A stretch of DNA of 6,751 bases from Aquifex aeolicus (lineage in GTDB: Bacteria; Aquificota; Aquificia; Aquificales; Aquificaceae), in the NCBI GenBank assembly GCA_015662815.1, contig DQTK01000130.1:1-6751 (forward strand), given 5' to 3'. Below, in pieces: positions 1 through 6,659 of the stretch; position 1 is the stretch's first letter, and each line of letters starts with the position of its first letter. A program made the translations under genes and the position numbers. A model generated the notes under the pieces. It searched no databases and was not told the origin of the DNA. It saw nothing but the letters and a program-made list of their open reading frames with translations.

Positions 1-169
1 CAATCGTTGCTAACCTTACAAAATCAAGACAGAGAGCTAATTTTCCCTATTCTCTTGCCAAGGAGCCGAAAGGGACTATCTTAAGTCCCTTGATTTTCAA
101 TTTTGTTATAAACCTACCTCATTTTTTATGATTTATATCAGGGTATTCGATTTCTCTTGACATTTTCAT
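1..169 (-). pseudogene. Decayed minimal nucleotidyltransferase (MNT) domain gene, partial at window edge
   Basis: Read on the minus strand from an ATG at 169-167 (a second ATG is at 163-161), one frame gives SREIEY early, then, after a TGA at 119-121, GRFITKLKIKGLKIVPFGSL followed by ARE. A TAG at 47-49 and then GKLALCLDFVRL follow. The pattern hydrophobic-FGS-x-AR, then six positions, then the S-D-I-D-L-like slot, is the signature of MNT nucleotidyltransferases (pol-beta superfamily, often the MNT half of HEPN-MNT pairs). Here the first metal-binding Asp slot is Cys (LCLDF), and two in-frame stops break the frame, so it should be inactive. It begins 26 bases after the csm5 stop on the same strand and may once have been co-transcribed with the operon. 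No good ribosome binding site is visible. The family call rests on motif spacing only. Confidence 0.5.
70..91. repeat. Short inverted repeat (8-bp stem, 6-base loop)
   Basis: AAGGGACT at 70-77 pairs with AGTCCCTT at 84-91 around the loop ATCTTA. It lies about 105-125 bases downstream of the csm5 stop. On the minus strand it is followed by TCGGCTCC rather than a T tract, so it is a poor intrinsic terminator for the csm operon. On the plus strand the following bases (GATTTTCAATTTTG) are T-rich but interrupted. It also lies inside the MNT relic, where it would encode part of the strand before the FGS motif, so the symmetry may be accidental. Confidence 0.3.
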
Positions 170-184
170 AAAAGTGTTTATATT
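157..184 (+). promoter_or_regulatory. Near-consensus sigma-70-type promoter facing into csm5 (antisense)
   Basis: TTGACA at 157-162 (6/6 to the -35 consensus), a 16-base spacer and TATATT at 179-184 (5/6 to the -10 consensus). A transcript would start near 191 and run into the 3' end of csm5 on the opposite strand. No plus-strand gene follows, so the product would be an antisense or non-coding RNA, or the match is chance in AT-rich DNA. It overlaps the start of the MNT relic. Confidence 0.35.
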
Positions 185-195
185 TGCCAAACCTT

Positions 196-1314
196 TTACT
201 TCAAAATAACCCATCCCAGAGGTTTGTTTTCGGAAGTGAGCTTGCGCGTTTTATTCATTTCTTTTCCTGCCCTTTGGACTACTGATTTATAAACCTTTCT
301 GTAGAACCCTTCTAACCTTTTATTTATATAAAACATAAGCATTATAGTTAAGCTTAAAAATCCTTGGTGTTTCCCTATCCTGAGGATAAAGTTCCCGTTC
401 CCGAGAGCTTCTTTTACCTTGTTAAGCCTATTTACTTCTAAGCCTTTTCTTGAGAAGAAAGAACTTTCTACATCGTATAAAAACCTGTGGAACTCCCGCG
501 AGAACTCCTTCAGGTTTTCCAAGGTTAAATAATCCACGTATGGGTTTTCGGAAACCTTTTTCAAAGCCTTTTTTATATTTTCGTCAATCCGTATGGAAAT
601 ATTAAACTCCGTGCCTTCTTTTAAAAGTTCATGAGGTTCAAAGAACCGCCTGCTTGAGCCTATTAGTTTTACCGCGTCTACGTAAAGACACTCGGAAGGG
701 TCTTTATTTTCGCTGTCGCTCACATAAACAGCCTTAAATATGTCGTATTTAGCATCTTCTCTGTTATCCCTGAAAATTAGAGCAGATATCTTTTCGTCAG
801 CTTCTTTCCATGCATCTCGTCTCCCTCCGGGATTTTGATAGGATTTCTCAAGGGCATCTTCTATTATTTTTTTCAAGCGATTGTAGAGGAAAAAGTTTTT
901 TCTTTCTATCTCTTCGTATACAACTCCGAATATAAAAATTGTCCTGAGAGCTCCTTTTACTTCCGAGCCGGGAATATAGACATCTTTTCCGGATTTTATA
1001 AAGCTTTTTATACCTTTGTAATCCGTTCTATTTTTCAAGGGAACTCTTGTTTCCACTCTGTAATTTTCTTCAAGGTTTATATTTCTCTCTCTCAGGAATT
1101 CCCCGAGGCTTTTAGAAAAACCATACTCCCTTACTTCGTTTCTGAGTTCTAAAAGCAAATTTCTCAATTTATCTCCGTAAAATTTTTCTCTGAGTTGGGA
1201 AACTATCTTCTCAGGTGTATATATCTTTATATACTTATTTTCAACCGCGTATTCCCAAGGAATTATTTCCTCCCCATCTCCTATGTGAACGGGAGTTAAT
1301 GTTTCCAGTTTCAT
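196..1314 (-). CDS. csm5: Type III-A CRISPR effector subunit Csm5 (RAMP protein, 3' cap of the Csm complex)
   Basis: This 372-residue protein opens with MKLETLTPVHIGDGEEI, the beta-strand and glycine-turn start typical of Csm5 proteins. A second RAMP hallmark, VYIPGSEVKGALRT, is at residues 112-125, and the C-terminus has LRIGKHQGFLS (about 311-321) and a terminal PLGWVILK. Csm5 is a Cas7-like protein that caps the crRNA 3' end of the Csm complex and takes part in crRNA maturation. I chose the ATG at 1314-1312 because GAGGTG lies seven bases upstream. It overlaps the csm4 stop by one base (TAATG), implying translational coupling. A GTG three codons earlier (1323-1321) would give 375 residues but has no visible binding site. 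It is the last intact gene of the operon. The length is normal for the family and no damage is seen. Sequence divergence in Csm5 is high, so the call also rests on gene order. Confidence 0.9.
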   Translation of the reverse strand: MKLETLTPVHIGDGEEIIPWEYAVENKYIKIYTPEKIVSQLREKFYGDKLRNLLLELRNEVREYGFSKSLGEFLRERNINLEENYRVETRVPLKNRTDYKGIKSFIKSGKDVYIPGSEVKGALRTIFIFGVVYEEIERKNFFLYNRLKKIIEDALEKSYQNPGGRRDAWKEADEKISALIFRDNREDAKYDIFKAVYVSDSENKDPSECLYVDAVKLIGSSRRFFEPHELLKEGTEFNISIRIDENIKKALKKVSENPYVDYLTLENLKEFSREFHRFLYDVESSFFSRKGLEVNRLNKVKEALGNGNFILRIGKHQGFLSLTIMLMFYINKRLEGFYRKVYKSVVQRAGKEMNKTRKLTSENKPLGWVILK

Positions 1315-2255
1315 TACTCCCACCTCACAAATATCGGGAATGCATAACCGTATTGATAGATAGGTTTATCTTCTATCCGCGAAAGATTTTTAAAAGCACC
1401 GTAAAAGTCCTTATTTCTCTCTACTTTTATATTTGAACCTTTGTCTATGTAGAGAACTCTCTTTTTCCATATATGAGGAATTACAGCCTCGTAGTAGTTA
1501 TCCACCACACCCATGTAAGGGAAGGTGTTAAAAAAACTTTCCTCCAACCTGTAAGTCCCATCGTAAAAGTGAGGAGATAGGCTTATAAATCTGTTTCCTT
1601 TACCATTTATGTAATCATTTAACCATCCCTTGTATTCTTCGAGTTCTACCTTATACACTCCCATACCCGTGGAGCGATTTCCCCCTATTTGTGTAAACTT
1701 CAGCGATGCATGAACTTTATCAATTAAATCCTCGTCGAAGAATACCATCAAGACGCTGAAAGGGTAAGAAACGTAAAAGGCTGTTTCATTGTAAAGGTTT
1801 CCTTCCGTTGTAGTCCAGGTTATTCTGTTTATGGTTGCGTGTACCGTGTTGACCTCTTCGTAGGGATTTTCAATTTTTTCGGATTCGGAAATCCTTTTTG
1901 AAAGTTCGTATTCTGTTTTTATTTCTCCGTCAAGGATAGCTTTAAAAATTTCTTCATTTACAAAGTTAACCCTTTTTAATTTTTTTCTCAGGGAATAATC
2001 TTCGTGAGTTTTAGCCTCCGGCCAACCGCCGTCCAGCGTCGGCTTCGGAAAAAGTACCCCCCTTTCGGTAATAAACAGAGGAGAAGAGAGAATAAAAGGG
2101 GGACTTTCTTTAAATCTTTCAAGGGTTCCCTTTAAATCTTTTTCACCGAATAAGATTTTTATTCCCCAGCATATAGCTCCGAAAATTGTATAACTTTCGG
2201 GAAACAGAGTAGCAGGAGAAAGGGCATGAAAAGTGAACTTTACCACCTTAGACAT
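1314..2255 (-). CDS. csm4: Type III-A CRISPR effector subunit Csm4 (Cas5-like RAMP protein)
   Basis: This is a 313-residue protein. Csm4 is the Cas5-group RAMP that binds the 5' repeat-derived tag of the crRNA and holds Cas10 at the base of the complex. Visible support is the N-terminal RAMP strand KFTFHALSPATLFPE with an early hydrophobic helix (about residues 21-36), the conserved HATINRITWTTTEGNLYNE stretch at 139-157, and the glycine-rich loop IGGNRSTGMGVYKVE at 190-204. The ATG at 2255 overlaps the 3' end of csm3 by eight bases. A GGAGGAG sequence sits inside the end of csm3, about 11 bases upstream, so translation is probably coupled. Length matches the family. Csm4 has no catalytic role, and none is indicated here. 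Confidence 0.93.
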   Translation of the reverse strand: MSKVVKFTFHALSPATLFPESYTIFGAICWGIKILFGEKDLKGTLERFKESPPFILSSPLFITERGVLFPKPTLDGGWPEAKTHEDYSLRKKLKRVNFVNEEIFKAILDGEIKTEYELSKRISESEKIENPYEEVNTVHATINRITWTTTEGNLYNETAFYVSYPFSVLMVFFDEDLIDKVHASLKFTQIGGNRSTGMGVYKVELEEYKGWLNDYINGKGNRFISLSPHFYDGTYRLEESFFNTFPYMGVVDNYYEAVIPHIWKKRVLYIDKGSNIKVERNKDFYGAFKNLSRIEDKPIYQYGYAFPIFVRWE

Positions 2256-3078
2256 TTCTTATTATCTCCTCCAAACTGTTTATAACATCTTGCACACTAT
2301 TGAACTTTCCTATCTCCTTCTTTTGCCCTTCTCCTGTATAGTATTCCCTCGGAATAAATTCAATTACCAGCTCTTTAAACTTTACTCTTCCCGAACCCCT
2401 TGAACCATATCCGCCTAAGAAGTTGTTTTCCAGCATTTCCAAACCTTTGAAGATAACTTTAAGTAGTTTCTTGTCTTCTTCCTTGAATAAGTCAAAGACT
2501 ATTCTCCCTTTAAACTCCGCTCCGGCGGGGACTCTTTCAACCTTTCTGGGGTTTGCCCGTGATGTAATCCTGTTTATTTGGTTTTCCGTTTTGATTTCAG
2601 TAAATATTCCTTCACCGAGTTGCTCAGAAAGTCTCTCAAGGGTTTCTTTAGTAGGATAAGCATCAAAGAATTTAGCCCTAGGAGGTCCTGGAGGATTTTT
2701 TTCTTCTTTTGCAAGCCTTTCAACGGTCTTTGCATCTCCCGTTCCGAAAATTATACATATGCTACACTTTCCGCAGTCACAAGGTTTTCCTGCTTTTTCG
2801 ATATCGGCAGAGTTCTTTTCATACATTTCCTCAACTCTTCCCAAAGCCCACTCAAGAAGACTTCTCACTTTTCCCTTTATCGAAGAGCCGGGAATATAAG
2901 GGGCCCCTTGGGGAAGTTCCGAGCCGTCATCGTAAAATTCTGGGATAGATACCGGTGCCTTTATTACAGGGTTGTCTACTCCCCCTATGTCAAACTCCTC
3001 TTTTGCTCCCCCTATTCTCAGACCTGTAAGATTTGTAAGAGTATAATCGATTACAAAAGAGCCTTGATATTTAAACAT
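2248..3078 (-). CDS. csm3: Type III-A CRISPR effector subunit Csm3 (Cas7-like backbone and target-RNA nuclease)
   Basis: This 276-residue RAMP protein forms the repeated backbone of the Csm complex and cuts target RNA at 6-base steps. The N-terminal strand and glycine turn TNLTGLRIGG (15-24) lead to IGGVDNPVIK, where Asp35 matches the catalytic Asp of characterised Csm3 proteins. YIPGSSIKGKVRSLLE (61-76) is the classic RAMP motif. Cys100, Cys102, Cys105 and Cys108 (CDCGKCSIC) form a probable zinc site. NQINRITSRANPR (166-178) and the glycine loop LGGYGSRGSGRVKF (221-234) complete the fold. The segment between Asp35 and the YIPGSS motif looks roughly a dozen residues longer than usual (APVSIPEFYDDGSELPQG). 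The start is firm: AAGGAGG at 3087-3093, eight bases before the ATG. It is 13 bases after csm2 and overlaps csm4 by eight bases. Confidence 0.96.
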   Translation of the reverse strand: MFKYQGSFVIDYTLTNLTGLRIGGAKEEFDIGGVDNPVIKAPVSIPEFYDDGSELPQGAPYIPGSSIKGKVRSLLEWALGRVEEMYEKNSADIEKAGKPCDCGKCSICIIFGTGDAKTVERLAKEEKNPPGPPRAKFFDAYPTKETLERLSEQLGEGIFTEIKTENQINRITSRANPRKVERVPAGAEFKGRIVFDLFKEEDKKLLKVIFKGLEMLENNFLGGYGSRGSGRVKFKELVIEFIPREYYTGEGQKKEIGKFNSVQDVINSLEEIIRNV

Positions 3079-3086
3079 TTTTAGCC

Positions 3087-3093
3087 CCTCCTT
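3087..3093 (-). promoter_or_regulatory. Strong Shine-Dalgarno site for csm3
   Basis: AAGGAGG on the minus strand, overlapping the csm2 stop codon and eight bases before the csm3 ATG. It is the best binding site in the operon, which fits the need for several Csm3 copies per complex (the stoichiometry link is inference). Confidence 0.8.
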
Positions 3094-3523
3094 AATCCTT
3101 TGTTATATAAGCAACTATGGCGGTAAAGAATCTTTCCGCAGTTTCTACATTCTTTCTATTCGGGAACTTTTCTACATTTTCAATCAACGCTGTAATAAGA
3201 TTTGCAAAGTCTTCATTTAGTACTTTTCTGTTTTTCTGATACTCTATTATCGGATACAGCATATAAAGTCTCGTAAGTATATCCTCATCAAATTTCCATC
3301 CATTTCTTTTTAAAGCTTCGTATATTCCCTTAAACTCTGCGTATATTTTCCTTACTTGAACCTTTGTAAGTTTCAAATCACGTGCTATGTTGTATGCGTA
3401 TCCCTTTGGTTTTACCAAGTCCTTTAATCCTATTTCACTTATAGGGCTACTTTGGATTTTCCTCCGCAATTCTTCAGCTGCATTAATACCCCTATTGTTA
3501 TTAGGTCTATTTCCGTACCTCAT
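3092..3523 (-). CDS. csm2: Type III-A CRISPR effector small subunit Csm2
   Basis: This small, basic, predicted all-helical protein has 143 residues from the ATG at 3523. Csm2 (Cas11 group) forms the inner filament of the Csm complex next to the crRNA-target duplex and has no catalytic activity. The N-terminal 15 residues are polar and Asn/Arg-rich, probably flexible. After them come helices with LKLTKVQVRKIYAEFKGIYE, the family-typical 'L..SQ.RK.Y.e...i' pattern, and a C-terminal helix with AERFFTAIVAYI. I prefer the ATG at 3523 because GAGGGGG (3530-3536) lies six bases upstream. An ATG at 3538 overlaps the cas10 TGA as ATGA and would add five residues (MRGIV). Both starts imply coupling to cas10. 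Csm2 sequences are poorly conserved, so position between cas10 and csm3 is a large part of the evidence. Confidence 0.9.
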   Translation of the reverse strand: MRYGNRPNNNRGINAAEELRRKIQSSPISEIGLKDLVKPKGYAYNIARDLKLTKVQVRKIYAEFKGIYEALKRNGWKFDEDILTRLYMLYPIIEYQKNRKVLNEDFANLITALIENVEKFPNRKNVETAERFFTAIVAYITKD

Positions 3524-3534
3524 AACTATCCCCC

Positions 3535-5952
3535 TCATCTATTAATTAACAATTTTTTATTTCCTTTTCTGACATCTCTTGTTCTCATAAGCAGATACTT
3601 GGCTATAAATAGTGCTGAATCTTTAACCTTATAATCCTTTTCTACATCAAGAAAAAGAGCTTCTATTGCTCTTCTGTTCTCAGCTTTCTTAATATTTCTT
3701 ATAAGGTAATAGTAGAAAAGGGGATAAAACATATACTTTTCCTCAGATTTATCCGCTTTAAAGTAGTTTCTGAGAAGTTGATAAAACCTGTACAGATTAC
3801 CTCTTCCTATTTCATTTCTTATTAAATTTATTACTTCATCAGCACTCTCTAAAGCTTTTTCCAACTCACTCCACTTTAATGTCTCCCCGAGAACGTTTAT
3901 ACTGTCTTTTCCTTCATTTTCTTTGGCATTTTTCTCTGCTTTTGATACTCCCTCTGAAGCAAGTCTTATAGGATAATTCCCCGTACAGGTAAATACCCCG
4001 CAAGACATTCCTATGTTTGGATTTTCACATGTATAAAATTTAAACTCCTTTCTTACTTCCTGTATAGCCTCTATAGCATAGTTCCACGGTGCTACTATAA
4101 AAAGGTCATCTCCACCGGCATAAACTATGTAAATCTTATTGTCAAACTCTTTAGAAAACAGGTAATTCAGATAACCAGAAAAGAACAGATCTAAAGATCT
4201 GCTTAAAGTAGCAACTCTCGAAATTGTATAATGCTCTCCTAAGCCTTTCATAAAAATTAGTCCGAGATTATCAACATCTGCCATAACGTAAGCTAGTTTT
4301 TTATCTCCTTCAGCCTCTTCCACAAGTTCTTCGAAAGGCTTTACTATATCCTCCTTATCATCTTTTAAAGGAACTGTTTTTCCGATAAATTTAAAACCGC
4401 AAACCTTTTCTTCCTTTTCAAACCTTTCCGTATCGTTAATTAGGAAAACCTCACCATTTTGATAATCTTTTATTTCTTCTGCAAAATAAACTCCCCCGAC
4501 ACCTTTGAGATAAAATCCTTTGTAGTTTAATTTTTTATCAGAAAGAATGACATATTTACTTTTAGGAATTTCATTTCCTACCTTTGTAAAAGTTTTACAC
4601 CAAGAGCAAATCTCTTCTTTTTCAGGTATCAATTCCCATCTACAAGAGGGACACAGTTTTACGTTCCCTTCTACAGGTTTGTTCGCTATTCTTTCGTATT
4701 TTTCAATTGAGTAGATAAACTTTCTCTTTTTTGCTCTTTCTGCTTTATTCATAAGGTTTCTTATTATCCCGCTGTAATCCTTAATCTGGGAAAGGTTGAA
4801 AGTCGTATGGTATAAAACTAATCCTAATTTCCCCCCAAATTCTCTTAAAAGGCTTTCTTCTACCATTTCTCCTATTTCTTTTAACTTTTCTTCTATACCT
4901 TCTTCATAACCTACAACAGCCTGGAATTTTCCACCCCCTACATAAAGAAGGTTGGTCCAAGGATATCCGAGTTCTTTTAAGATAAATCTTCCTACTATTT
5001 CAGGAAGAAATGTTATAAAGGAGCTCCTTCCTCTGAGTCTTTTTGCTGCCCCCTTTATATTTGAAATATCGTATAAAAACCTTTGGATACCGCTTATATC
5101 TCCTTCAAAAATTACAAGCCTTAACTTTTTTGCGAATTTTTCTCTCGCTTTGTCGTTATAATTCTCTAAAACTTCAAGGTTTTCCTGAATGTATAGAGCT
5201 GTTGCAAGTGCCGATACTACTCTCGAATGATCAAAGAGGGATATATCCGGATAATGAGAATGGTATCTCTCAACATCGTATATAGAAGCGGGAACGCACC
5301 AGGTATATTTATACAAGACATAATAAAAGTAGGTAAGTCTTTCCTCAAGACTAAGATCCTTTTCTACGTTTAAAGCTTCTTCGAATCCCTTTTTTAAGTC
5401 CAAATATTTCCCGTAGAAATATTCTTTTTCAATTCCCCTGTAATCTGTTGCTTCTTCATACACTTTTGGAAAAATAACTTCTTCGTCTATTTTCAAAGGT
5501 GAAAGTTTATAAAACCAGTTCTTTAAAGTTTTCCCTTTGCCTATATTTATTATTTCAAATACGGACCTTAACCTTTTAAACTCCTTTTTTGTTTCTATAT
5601 CCGAAAGCACACTCCTTTCCGTAGAAGCATACCAATCGGCAAGTCTGAAAATAGCTCTTACGGGAAATAATTTTTCCGGTGCTTCAGGGTATTTACTATC
5701 GGGTTTATGATGGAAACAAGCGGAAAGAACTATCTCTTTATCTTCTTCATTTTCTATTCTCAGTTTATCAAGAATTTCCCTTGCTTTCTCGTAGCTGAGC
5801 TGTGCGTGAGCGTATCCGAAGTTATCAGTATCTTCCCTTCTTTCGTAATATTTCCCTTCTTCCTCGTAAGCCCTTTGGTAAAACTTCCCTATATCGTGAA
5901 GAAGACCCCCAAGAGCTATTAATATTCTCTCTCCCTTCAAGAGTCTCCCCAT
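3535..5952 (-). CDS. cas10: Type III-A CRISPR large subunit Cas10/Csm1 (HD nuclease and cyclic oligoadenylate synthase)
   Basis: This is the multidomain large subunit, 805 residues from the ATG. The N-terminal HD domain has the LLHDIGKFYQRA motif (His19-Asp20), His49 (YAHAQLS), His81-His82 (CFHHKPDS) and Asp106 (RLADWYAST), consistent with single-stranded DNA cleavage. The first Palm domain starts near FEGDISGIQRF (Asp285 in GDISG), followed by basic KGAAKRLRGRS. A zinc ribbon has Cys434, Cys437, Cys449 and Cys452. The second Palm domain has MADVDNLG (Asp559, Asp561) and YAGGDDLF with GGDD at 613-616 (bases 4105-4116), the catalytic motif for making cyclic oligoadenylate from ATP. A helical C-terminal domain follows. 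All key residues look intact. A TTG directly before the ATG (5955) could also start translation. No clear Shine-Dalgarno sequence precedes either. It is the first gene of the operon, and its stop overlaps the alternative csm2 start. Confidence 0.97.
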   Translation of the reverse strand: MGRLLKGERILIALGGLLHDIGKFYQRAYEEEGKYYERREDTDNFGYAHAQLSYEKAREILDKLRIENEEDKEIVLSACFHHKPDSKYPEAPEKLFPVRAIFRLADWYASTERSVLSDIETKKEFKRLRSVFEIINIGKGKTLKNWFYKLSPLKIDEEVIFPKVYEEATDYRGIEKEYFYGKYLDLKKGFEEALNVEKDLSLEERLTYFYYVLYKYTWCVPASIYDVERYHSHYPDISLFDHSRVVSALATALYIQENLEVLENYNDKAREKFAKKLRLVIFEGDISGIQRFLYDISNIKGAAKRLRGRSSFITFLPEIVGRFILKELGYPWTNLLYVGGGKFQAVVGYEEGIEEKLKEIGEMVEESLLREFGGKLGLVLYHTTFNLSQIKDYSGIIRNLMNKAERAKKRKFIYSIEKYERIANKPVEGNVKLCPSCRWELIPEKEEICSWCKTFTKVGNEIPKSKYVILSDKKLNYKGFYLKGVGGVYFAEEIKDYQNGEVFLINDTERFEKEEKVCGFKFIGKTVPLKDDKEDIVKPFEELVEEAEGDKKLAYVMADVDNLGLIFMKGLGEHYTISRVATLSRSLDLFFSGYLNYLFSKEFDNKIYIVYAGGDDLFIVAPWNYAIEAIQEVRKEFKFYTCENPNIGMSCGVFTCTGNYPIRLASEGVSKAEKNAKENEGKDSINVLGETLKWSELEKALESADEVINLIRNEIGRGNLYRFYQLLRNYFKADKSEEKYMFYPLFYYYLIRNIKKAENRRAIEALFLDVEKDYKVKDSALFIAKYLLMRTRDVRKGNKKLLINR

Positions 5953-6014
5953 CAATAATTATTAAACGAATTATTAAAGTAGCTTTTGACATAAAAAAAC
6001 AGAAAAAATTTCCT

Positions 6015-6043
6015 AATCTATTCTTTTACTAAAGGCATTTCAA
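6015..6043 (-). promoter_or_regulatory. Candidate promoter of the cas10-csm2-csm3-csm4-csm5 operon
   Basis: On the minus strand, TTGAAA (6043-6038, 5/6 to -35), a 17-base spacer and TAGATT (6020-6015, 4/6 to -10). It predicts a start near 6008 and an AT-rich leader of about 55 bases before the cas10 ATG. No operator-like palindrome is evident in the leader. The DNA is AT-rich, so other weak matches exist and this is a candidate only. Confidence 0.35.
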
Positions 6044-6058
6044 GACACTTTGAATTAG

Positions 6059-6226
6059 ATGGGAACTATCTACCTTATAACTTATAATTTCGTTAAAGTT
6101 GTGGATGATGCTTTAATGGGAATAACCCATGTAATAAGGGATGAAGACTTATGTAAACCATGTTTTTTTAGCAATATACAATTTTTTATCTGCACAAGAT
6201 ATACGCTGAGTGAGAAAATAAAATAA
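6059..6226 (+). pseudogene. Fragment of glutamyl-tRNA synthetase (gltX relic)
   Basis: A 55-codon plus-strand frame contains TYNFVKVVDDALMGITHVIR followed by DED at 6080-6148. This matches the well-known bacterial GltX core, PTYNF-x-VVDD-x-x-M-x-ITHVIRGED, from the catalytic domain. One conserved Gly is Asp here (RDED for RGED). Before TYNF the expected SDG-x-P appears broken: GAT GGG at 6058-6063 is in a different frame from TYNF, suggesting a small indel. After DED the expected H-x-x-N-T-P is lost and the frame ends at a TAA (6224-6226). Only about 23 residues of a roughly 470-residue enzyme remain, so it cannot be functional. The functional gltX must lie elsewhere. It could be a leftover of a duplicated or laterally acquired gltX, cut by recombination beside the CRISPR operon. 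Confidence 0.75.
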
Positions 6227-6303
6227 AAGAATTGTAGTTAACGAAGGAGATAGTAGGGATATAGCAAAAGAGAGAGGAAAAAAGGAACGAAAGAAAGCTT
6301 TAG

Positions 6304-6484
6304 AACAAGGAAGACATAGAAAAACTCCTTGGAATGATTGAAGAAAAACCAAAACCCAAGGTAATTCTTTATGCACGTGTATCAACAAAAAAGCAAGAAG
6401 ATTACCTCAAAAATCAAGTAGCAAGGCTTGAAGAGTTTGCAAAATCCAAAGGATGGAACTATGAATAGGTCCTTCACCGATGTA
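6304..6484 (+). pseudogene. Serine recombinase remnant, IS607-family TnpA-like
   Basis: From 6310 one frame reads EDIEKLLGMIEEKPKPKVIL, then YARVSTKKQEDYLKNQ, then VARLEEFAKSKGWNYE, ending at a TAG (6466-6468). YARVST with a following Q is the N-terminal catalytic motif of serine resolvases, with the nucleophile Ser encoded at 6382-6384. The DIEKLLG linker before it is what joins a MerR-like DNA-binding domain to the catalytic domain in IS607-type TnpA. A TAG at 6301-6303 closes the frame upstream, and after the downstream stop a shifted frame gives FTDV (6473-6484), the expected next strand (Y-E-x-x-TDV). The rest of the catalytic domain is missing. The segment 6200-6303 has short helix-turn-helix-like pieces (YTLSE; AKERGK; SFRT) scattered over two frames, too weak to annotate firmly. 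No tnpB is seen. Confidence 0.8.
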
Positions 6485-6549
6485 AATGACGTATTGAGAA
6501 GGAGCTTTTCCATTTTTGGGACGTAGGATATGTTCTTTGGCTGAGTTAA

Positions 6550-6645
6550 CAGAAAATTTTTTCTCAAAGGAAAAAATACGAAAAGTCATGGATAGAGGTT
6601 TCCCCAAAAGACGATGATATAGATCGGAATAAATTGGATAAATAA
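6550..6645 (+). other. Unrecognised open tail, possible C-terminal relic of a lost gene
   Basis: Between a TAA at 6547-6549 and a TAA at 6643-6645 the plus strand encodes a hydrophilic 31-residue stretch that includes KKYEKSWIEVSPKDDDIDRN and ends NKLDK. It has no start codon. It ends 14 bases before the ATG of the next gene, where an upstream operon partner would end. It could be the surviving C-terminus of a deleted gene. I do not recognise the family, and an open frame this short can occur by chance. Confidence 0.2.
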
Positions 6646-6646
6646 G

Positions 6647-6652
6647 AAGGAG
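6647..6652 (+). promoter_or_regulatory. Shine-Dalgarno site for the plus-strand gene at 6660
   Basis: AAGGAG followed by a seven-base spacer and ATG at 6660-6662. This fixes the start of the partial gene that leaves the window. Confidence 0.7.
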
Positions 6653-6659
6653 TAATCTA

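Noticed and set aside
835..1152. Plus-strand open frame of 105 codons inside csm5
   Set aside because: It is antisense to a well-supported RAMP gene, Phe-rich and without motifs, as expected from the complement of Lys/Glu-rich coding DNA.
2578..3084. Plus-strand open frame of 168 codons opposite csm3
   Set aside because: It mirrors csm3, which has clear motifs and a strong ribosome binding site. The antisense product has no family features.
4189..4204. Inverted repeat CAGATCT-AA-AGATCTG
   Set aside because: It lies inside the cas10 coding sequence, far from any start, with a two-base loop. The most likely explanation is coincidence of codons.
6222..6338. Frame with EGDS resembling a gyrase B motif
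   Set aside because: Only four residues match and the surrounding sequence does not follow GyrB. The segment is better explained as decayed DNA just upstream of the recombinase relic.
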